DNA of 64,000 nucleotides, from assembly GCF_014646255.1 (NCBI RefSeq), contig NZ_BMNC01000008.1:1-64000 (forward strand), written 5' to 3'. The DNA comes from Lentzea pudingi. Lineage in GTDB: Bacteria; Actinomycetota; Actinomycetes; Mycobacteriales; Pseudonocardiaceae. Each line of letters begins with the position of its first letter. The stretch's first letter is position 1. The notes beneath the pieces are model-generated. The model was given only the letters and a program-made list of their open reading frames with translations, did no database searches and was not told the origin of the DNA. The translations under genes and the position numbers were made by a program. Positions 59,346-64,000 of this stretch are shown here, piece by piece.

Positions 59346-60716
59346 ATGAAACTGACATCGAAGTCAGTGGCGCTGATCCCGATCATCGCCACGGTCGCGA
59401 CAGCGGTTGTCGGCGCCACCCTGATCTCACCGCCGGTCGCGAACGCCGCGACCACCCTCAGTGCCGCGGCCCAGCAGAGCGGCCGGTACTTCGGCACGGC
59501 CGTGGCGGCGAACAAGCTCGGTGACTCGACCTACGTGGGGATCCTGAACCGCGAGTTCGACATGGTCACGGCCGAGAACGAGATGAAGATGGACGCGACC
59601 GAGCCGAACCAGAACCAGTTCAGCTACGGCAACGCGGACCGGATCGTGAACCATGCCCGCAACCAGGGCAAGCGGGTACGTGGACACGCGTTGGCGTGGC
59701 ATTCGCAGCAGCCGGGCTGGATGCAGAACATGTCCGGCACGGCGTTGCGCAACGCGATGCTCAACCACGTGACGCAGGTCGCGACCTACTACCGCGGCAA
59801 GATCTACGCCTGGGACGTGGTGAACGAGGCGTTCGCGGACGGCAGCAGCGGCGGACGCCGTGACTCCAACCTGCAGCGCACCGGCAACGACTGGATCGAG
59901 GCCGCCTTCCGCGCGGCCCGTGCCGCCGACCCCGGCGCGAAGCTCTGCTACAACGACTACAACACCGACGACTGGTCGCACGCCAAGACACAGGCCGTGT
60001 ACCGGATGGTGCAGGACTTCAAGTCCCGCGGCGTCCCGATCGACTGCGTCGGTCTCCAGTCGCACTTCAACCCCCAGAGCCCGGTGCCGTCCAACTACCA
60101 GACCACCCTGCAGAACTTCGCCAACCTCGGCGTCGACGTGCAGATCACCGAGCTGGACATCGAGGGCTCCGGCAGCTCGCAGGCCCAGAACTACCAGCGG
60201 GTCACCCAGGCCTGCCTCGCCGTCGCGCGCTGCACCGGCATCACGGTGTGGGGCATCCGCGACACCGACTCGTGGCGTGCGTCCGGCACCCCGCTGCTGT
60301 TCGACGGCAGTGGCAACAAGAAGGCCGCGTACAACTCCACTTTGGACGCGCTGAACGCGGGCGGTGGTCCCGGCCCGACGACGACCACCACGACCACCAC
60401 CACGACGACGAGCAACGGCCCCGGTCCGGGCGGCTGCACCGCGACGGTGTCGCTGAACCAGTGGAACGAGGGGTTCGTGGCCACGATCAAGGTCACGGCG
60501 GGCTCCAGCGCGCTGAGCGGCTGGACCGTGACGACCACGCTGTCGAACGCCACGGTCACCGGCTCGTGGAGCGCGAACCGCAGCGGCAACAGCGGAACGG
60601 TCAACTGGACCAACGTGGACTACAACGCCGCCGTGCCGGCGGGCGGGTCCACCGAGTTCGGCTTCCAGGGCAGCGGCAACGGGTCGGGCCTGAACCCGTC
60701 CTGCGCCGCGCGCTGA
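59346..60716 (+). CDS. Secreted GH10 endo-1,4-beta-xylanase with CBM2
   Basis: This protein of 456 residues has a signal peptide (1-34), a GH10 barrel (about 36-338) with acid/base E161 (WDVVNEAF) and nucleophile E269 (ITELDIEG), an 11-Thr linker (345-355) and a CBM2 (about 364-456). The ATG at 59346 follows GGAAAG at eight bases; a GTG at 59337 is in frame but would sit on that ribosome-binding site. It cuts xylan backbones to xylo-oligosaccharides. It is divergent from GH6, with cellulose and putative xylan operators in between, and upstream of two esterases that would strip xylan. Confidence 0.93.
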   Translation: MKLTSKSVALIPIIATVATAVVGATLISPPVANAATTLSAAAQQSGRYFGTAVAANKLGDSTYVGILNREFDMVTAENEMKMDATEPNQNQFSYGNADRIVNHARNQGKRVRGHALAWHSQQPGWMQNMSGTALRNAMLNHVTQVATYYRGKIYAWDVVNEAFADGSSGGRRDSNLQRTGNDWIEAAFRAARAADPGAKLCYNDYNTDDWSHAKTQAVYRMVQDFKSRGVPIDCVGLQSHFNPQSPVPSNYQTTLQNFANLGVDVQITELDIEGSGSSQAQNYQRVTQACLAVARCTGITVWGIRDTDSWRASGTPLLFDGSGNKKAAYNSTLDALNAGGGPGPTTTTTTTTTTTSNGPGPGGCTATVSLNQWNEGFVATIKVTAGSSALSGWTVTTTLSNATVTGSWSANRSGNSGTVNWTNVDYNAAVPAGGSTEFGFQGSGNGSGLNPSCAAR

Positions 60717-60726
60717 CGCACCACAC

Positions 60727-60779
60727 CCGGGCTGGCTCCCGCAGAACGGACGTGACGTCCTCTGCGGGAGCCGGCCCGG
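60727..60779 (+). terminator. Long hairpin between GH10 and esterase genes
   Basis: The stem pairs 60727-60744 (starting CCGGGCTGGC) with 60762-60779 (ending CGGCCCGG) over 18 positions with one wobble pair, around a 17-nt loop. It is a strong terminator candidate after the xylanase gene. Confidence 0.8.
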
Positions 60780-60832
60780 TTCAGCGCCTGATCCCCCGAA
60801 CTCCCTTTCCTCAGCAAGAGAACGAGGTCGTC

Positions 60833-62158
60833 GTGACCATCCGGAACACCATCCAGCGACACGTGGCCAAACGGCACGTCGCTGTCCTCGCGGCGGTGCT
60901 GTCACTGCTCGCCGCCGTCGGTTTCTCGCTCGTGCCCCAGCAGGCACACGCCGCGTCCCTGGTGCCGGTCACCGGGTTCGGCGCCAACCCGACCGGCCTG
61001 AACATGTACGTGTACGCACCGGACCGGCTCGCGGCCCGGCCCGCACTGCTCCTGATGGTGCACTACTGCACCGGGTCCGCGAGCGCGGTGCACAACGGCG
61101 GCGGGCGGGAGTTCGTCAGCGCCGCGGACCGCCACGGGTACGTGATCGTCTACCCGGAGGCGACGCGGGAGGGCCGCTGCTTCGACGTGTCGACGCAGAA
61201 CGCGTTGCGCCGCAACGGAGGCAGTGACTCGACCGGCATCATGTCGATGGTGACGCACGCACGGCAGCGGTACAACGTCGACCCGTCGCGCATCGTCGTC
61301 GCCGGCATCTCGTCCGGCGCGATGATGACCAACGTGCTGGCCGCCGAGTACCCGGACGTGTTCAGCGCCGGCTCGGCCTTCGCCGGTGTCCCCGCCGGGT
61401 GCTTCGCGACGACCGACGGGTCGCTGTGGAACAGCCAGTGTTCGGGCGGGAACCTGCTGAAGACGCCGCAGCAGTGGGGTGACCAGGCGCGGGCCATGTT
61501 CCCCGGCTACACCGGGAGCTACCCGCGGATGCAGCTGTTCCACGGCACCAACGACACAACGCTGGCGTACCCGAACTTCGGCGAGGCGCTCGACCAGTGG
61601 ACGAACGTGCACGGCGTGAGCAGGACCCCGGTGTCCACCGACCAGCCTCAGGCGAACTGGACCCGCACCCGGTACGGCGCGACGGGCGTCGTCGAGGGCA
61701 TCAGCGCCCAGGGCACCGGCCACGACGTGCCGACCGCGGGAATGGTGGGGCACGCCATCACCTTCCTCGGCCTGGACCGCCCGTCCACGGACCCCACGAC
61801 CACCACCACGACGACCACCACCACCACTCCGCCGCCGTCCCAGGGCTGCTCGGTCAAGGCCGCGGTCAACGCGTGGAACACCGGCCTGACCGAGACGATC
61901 ACCATCACCAACACGTCCTCGACGGCCGTGAACGGCTGGAAGCTGCAGTTCACGTTGCCGGGCGGGCAGACGATCACGGGTGGCTGGAGTGCGACCTACT
62001 CCCCCTCCACCGGGCAGGTGACGGCGTCGAACGTCTCCTACAACCCGCAGATCCAGCCCTCCGCCCAGATCTCGATCGGTTTCCAGGCCACGCACACGGG
62101 CAACAGCGCGGCGGCCGGCGGGTTCACGCTCAACGGCGTGCAGTGCGCCGTCGCCTGA
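60833..62158 (+). CDS. Secreted CE1 esterase (acetylxylan esterase type) with CBM2
   Basis: This protein of 441 residues has a signal peptide (1-40), a CE1/PHB-depolymerase-type alpha/beta hydrolase (about 41-318), an 11-Thr linker and a CBM2 (about 335-441). The nucleophile elbow is GISSG (S160). LLLMVHYCTGSASAVHNGGG and GVPAGCF are typical of acetylxylan esterases, and the His lies in GTGHDVP. It probably removes acetyl groups from xylan. The GTG at 60833 follows a GAGG sequence. It lies 17 bases before the next esterase and is probably co-transcribed with it. Confidence 0.87.
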   Translation: MTIRNTIQRHVAKRHVAVLAAVLSLLAAVGFSLVPQQAHAASLVPVTGFGANPTGLNMYVYAPDRLAARPALLLMVHYCTGSASAVHNGGGREFVSAADRHGYVIVYPEATREGRCFDVSTQNALRRNGGSDSTGIMSMVTHARQRYNVDPSRIVVAGISSGAMMTNVLAAEYPDVFSAGSAFAGVPAGCFATTDGSLWNSQCSGGNLLKTPQQWGDQARAMFPGYTGSYPRMQLFHGTNDTTLAYPNFGEALDQWTNVHGVSRTPVSTDQPQANWTRTRYGATGVVEGISAQGTGHDVPTAGMVGHAITFLGLDRPSTDPTTTTTTTTTTTPPPSQGCSVKAAVNAWNTGLTETITITNTSSTAVNGWKLQFTLPGGQTITGGWSATYSPSTGQVTASNVSYNPQIQPSAQISIGFQATHTGNSAAAGGFTLNGVQCAVA

Positions 62159-62175
62159 CGATCGGAGGAACGACG

Positions 62176-63462
62176 ATGTTCCATCAGAGAGCCATGTCCC
62201 GATCCAGGTTCGTGATCGCGGCGGCTGCCGCGAGCGCCGTGGTGTTCCTGGGGGCGGCGGGGATCGCCCTCGGCGGCCCCGAGGCCGGTACGGCGGCGGC
62301 GACGGCCGGCTGCGGCAAGGCACCGGCGTTGACGAGCGGCCAGCACACCATCAGCAGCGGCGGCCAGAGCCGTTCGTACGTCCTGCGGCTGCCACCCAAC
62401 TACGACAGCAACCGCCAGTACCGGCTCTTCGTGGGCTTCCACTGGCGCGGAGGCACCGCCAACGACGTCGACTCCGGCGGTTCCGACGGCTACAACTGGT
62501 CCTACTACGGGCTGCGCAAGCTCTCCGACGCCGCGAACAACGGCACGATCTTCGTGGCCCCGCAGGGCAACGGCAACGGCTGGGCCAACCCCGGCGGCCA
62601 GGACCTGAGGTTCGTCGACGACCTGGTGGCACTGCTCGACGCCGGGCTGTGCATCGACACGACCCAGCGCTTCGCCGGCGGTTTCAGCTACGGCGGCGGC
62701 ATGTCGTACGCGGTGGCCTGCGCACGCGCCAACGTCTTCCGCGCGGTGGTCGTCTACGCGGGCGCGCAGCTCAGCGGGTGCGACGGCGGCACCCAGCCCA
62801 TCGGGTACATGGGCATCCACGGCATCAGCGACAACGTCCTGGGCATCGGCCTGGGCCGCGGGCTGCGCGACACGTTCGTGCGCAACAACGGGTGCGCAGC
62901 GCAGAACGCCCCCGAACCGTCAGCGGGCAGCCGGAGGCACGTGGTCACGACCTACAGCGGCTGCCGCGCCGGCTATCCCGTGGTGTGGGCGGCGTTCGAC
63001 GGCGGGCACACCCCGGGACCGATCGACTCCGGCGGTGACGGGTGGCAGACCTGGACCTCCGGCGAGGCCTGGAAGTTCCTCACCCAGTTCGGCGGTGGCG
63101 GCACTCCCCCGAGCACGACACCGTCCACTCCCCTGCCCACCCAGTGGCCGTGCCGGGTGAGCGACACGATCAACGCGTGGGCCGAGGGCCTGACGTCGAA
63201 CATCACCCTCACCAACACCAGCACGACGCCCGTCGACGGGTGGTCGCTGGTGTTCTCCCTGCCCGGCGGGCAGACGATCAGGGGTGGGTGGAGTGCGACC
63301 TACTCCCCCTCCACCGGCCAGGTGACCGCGACGAACGCCCCCTACAACGGGCAGATCGCACCCGGCGCGTCGGTCACCTTCGGCTTCCAGGCGACGCACA
63401 CGGGCGGCATCGGGAAGCCGGACTGGTTCAGTCTCAACGGGCGCACGTGCCAGATCGTGTGA
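62176..63462 (+). CDS. Secreted CE1 feruloyl-type esterase with CBM2
   Basis: This protein of 428 residues has a signal or export sequence (about 1-43), a CE1 hydrolase (about 46-310; nucleophile S171 in GFSYG, VGFHWRGGTANDV, FDGGHTPGP with the catalytic His), a short Pro/Thr linker and a CBM2 (about 322-428). It resembles feruloyl esterases and polyhydroxybutyrate depolymerase-like enzymes; feruloyl or acetyl release from arabinoxylan fits the context. GGAGGAA precedes the ATG. Its linker is not a pure Thr run, unlike its neighbours. Its CBM2 and that of the previous gene share GGWSATYSPSTGQVTA, suggesting module duplication. Confidence 0.85.
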   Translation: MFHQRAMSRSRFVIAAAAASAVVFLGAAGIALGGPEAGTAAATAGCGKAPALTSGQHTISSGGQSRSYVLRLPPNYDSNRQYRLFVGFHWRGGTANDVDSGGSDGYNWSYYGLRKLSDAANNGTIFVAPQGNGNGWANPGGQDLRFVDDLVALLDAGLCIDTTQRFAGGFSYGGGMSYAVACARANVFRAVVVYAGAQLSGCDGGTQPIGYMGIHGISDNVLGIGLGRGLRDTFVRNNGCAAQNAPEPSAGSRRHVVTTYSGCRAGYPVVWAAFDGGHTPGPIDSGGDGWQTWTSGEAWKFLTQFGGGGTPPSTTPSTPLPTQWPCRVSDTINAWAEGLTSNITLTNTSTTPVDGWSLVFSLPGGQTIRGGWSATYSPSTGQVTATNAPYNGQIAPGASVTFGFQATHTGGIGKPDWFSLNGRTCQIV

Positions 63463-63504
63463 CGTAGGTGCGGTCACGGTCCCGCATTGGGGCTGTGGCC
63501 GCGC

Positions 63505-63660
63505 CTGCGCAACGGCGCCAAGGGCTCAGACGTCAGCGGGCGACGGCTCTCCAGCACCCTTCACAACGGCGCCAAGGGCTCAGACCCCGGCGGACGGCCG
63601 GTTCTCCAGCACCCTTCACAACGCCACTACAAGCTCAGACACCGCCGGACGGACGGTTCT
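63505..63660. repeat. 57-60 bp repeat at the mmuM 3' end
   Basis: Three tandem blocks contain GCTCAGAC, a CGGCGGACGG-like core, GTTCTCCAGCxCC and a TTC(A/G)C tail. The last block is the real 3' end of the methyltransferase gene (63635 onward). The two outer blocks (about 63520-63570 and 63575-63625) are copies of it separated by CAACGGCGCCAAGG. No protein is encoded in the outer blocks. Confidence 0.7.
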
Positions 63661-64000
63661 CCAGCCCCTTCGCCAGCACCGCGATCGCCTCGGGACCGGT
63701 TCGGCAGCACCCGCCCACCAGCCGGGCACCGGCGTCGGCCCACTCCCCCGCGGACTCCGCGATCCCGATGCCGTCCCCGGTCCACGACCGCTGCCGCGCG
63801 TCCCAGGTCTCACCGCTGTTCGGGTACACGACGACCGGCAGCCCGGTCACCCGGCGCGCCACGGCGACCGCCTGCGCCACGTCCTGCGGCGCACAGCAGT
63901 TCACCCCGACCGCGATCACCTCGTCCACACCGGACACGACGGCGAACGCCTCCTCCAGCGGCTGGCCCGCGCAGGTCCGGTCACCTCGGATGCTGTAGGA
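63635..64000 (-). CDS. mmuM: Homocysteine S-methyltransferase (partial)
   Basis: Only the C-terminal 121 residues lie in the window; the gene continues past its right edge. Zinc-binding Cys motifs are visible as GVNCCAPQD and GGCCRTGPEAI, with VVYPNSGETWD between, as in MmuM-type enzymes that methylate homocysteine using S-methylmethionine. The stop at 63635 lies inside the innermost copy of the repeat array described here. Confidence 0.88.
   Translation of the reverse strand, partial: SYSIRGDRTCAGQPLEEAFAVVSGVDEVIAVGVNCCAPQDVAQAVAVARRVTGLPVVVYPNSGETWDARQRSWTGDGIGIAESAGEWADAGARLVGGCCRTGPEAIAVLAKGLENRPSGGV

Noticed and set aside
1..64000. tRNA genes, insertion sequences or prophage ends
   Set aside because: I looked for transposase motifs, tRNA-like cloverleaf ends and integrase genes and saw none that I could support; a tRNA or IS search tool was not available.

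Overview
The window is GC-rich actinobacterial DNA with many GTG starts and four-base overlaps between genes. It carries several secreted polysaccharidases built from a catalytic domain, a threonine-run linker and a family 2 cellulose-binding module (CBM2). The canonical cellobiose-repressor box TGGGAGCGCTCCCA and CebR-type regulators are present. Together these suggest a filamentous soil actinomycete, probably Pseudonocardiales (Lentzea, Saccharothrix or Actinosynnema-like). That placement is inference, because no rRNA or marker phylogeny is available here.

Layout. 1-3308: a LuxR C-terminal remnant, a secreted M23 peptidase, then about 2.1 kb with no intact gene. That stretch holds a frameshifted GH88/GH105-like remnant, a 254-bp-period repeat family with covarying hairpins and a minisatellite that runs into the 3' end of ligA. 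3309-23897: housekeeping and accessory genes: a ligA-type NAD-dependent DNA ligase, two unknown proteins, a dpaL/M20 hydrolase pair like E. coli ygeX-ygeY, a large HTH-STAND-WD40 protein, a four-gene cassette (VanX-like dipeptidase, alanine/serine racemase, D-Ala ligase, acyltransferase-3), an NAD kinase, two GNATs, a TetR/MFS pair with a clear operator, a PucR-type regulator and a lipase-like hydrolase. 23881-40258: the cellulose region. It has GH5 and GH9 cellulases transcribed divergently, the cebEFG-bglC uptake operon flanked by two cebR paralogs, a TetR/FMN-reductase pair and a second GH9. 40259-57399: the arabinose/hemicellulose region. It has a ChvE/GguAB-type sugar ABC importer, a double GH43, an aldose epimerase, an unrelated insert (Cys/His-rich protein, degenerate adenylation enzyme, sigma-region-4 peptide), then GH43, GH27 and GH62 enzymes under a LacI regulator. 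57544-63462: GH6 and GH10 transcribed divergently, followed by two CE1-type esterases. 63474-64000: a repeat array and the 3' part of a homocysteine methyltransferase gene.

How it works together. Secreted GH5, GH6 and GH9 enzymes would cut cellulose to cello-oligosaccharides. CebE, CebF and CebG would import these, and the cytoplasmic GH1 beta-glucosidase would hydrolyse them. Seven CebR-type boxes lie upstream of GH5/GH9, cebE, the second GH9, GH6 and GH10. Xylan and arabinoxylan side chains would be handled by GH10, GH43, GH62, GH27 and the CE1 esterases, with released pentoses or galactose entering through the second importer. A second operator family (TGTKAGCGMTAACA-like) before the importer and before GH62 suggests a separate arabinose or xylose circuit run by the LacI protein at 56380-57399.

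The most notable items for follow-up are the compact Van-like cassette with a split VanT, the degenerate adenylation enzyme coupled to a 68-residue sigma-4 peptide, the covarying hairpin repeats, and minisatellites that repeat the 3' ends of neighbouring genes.
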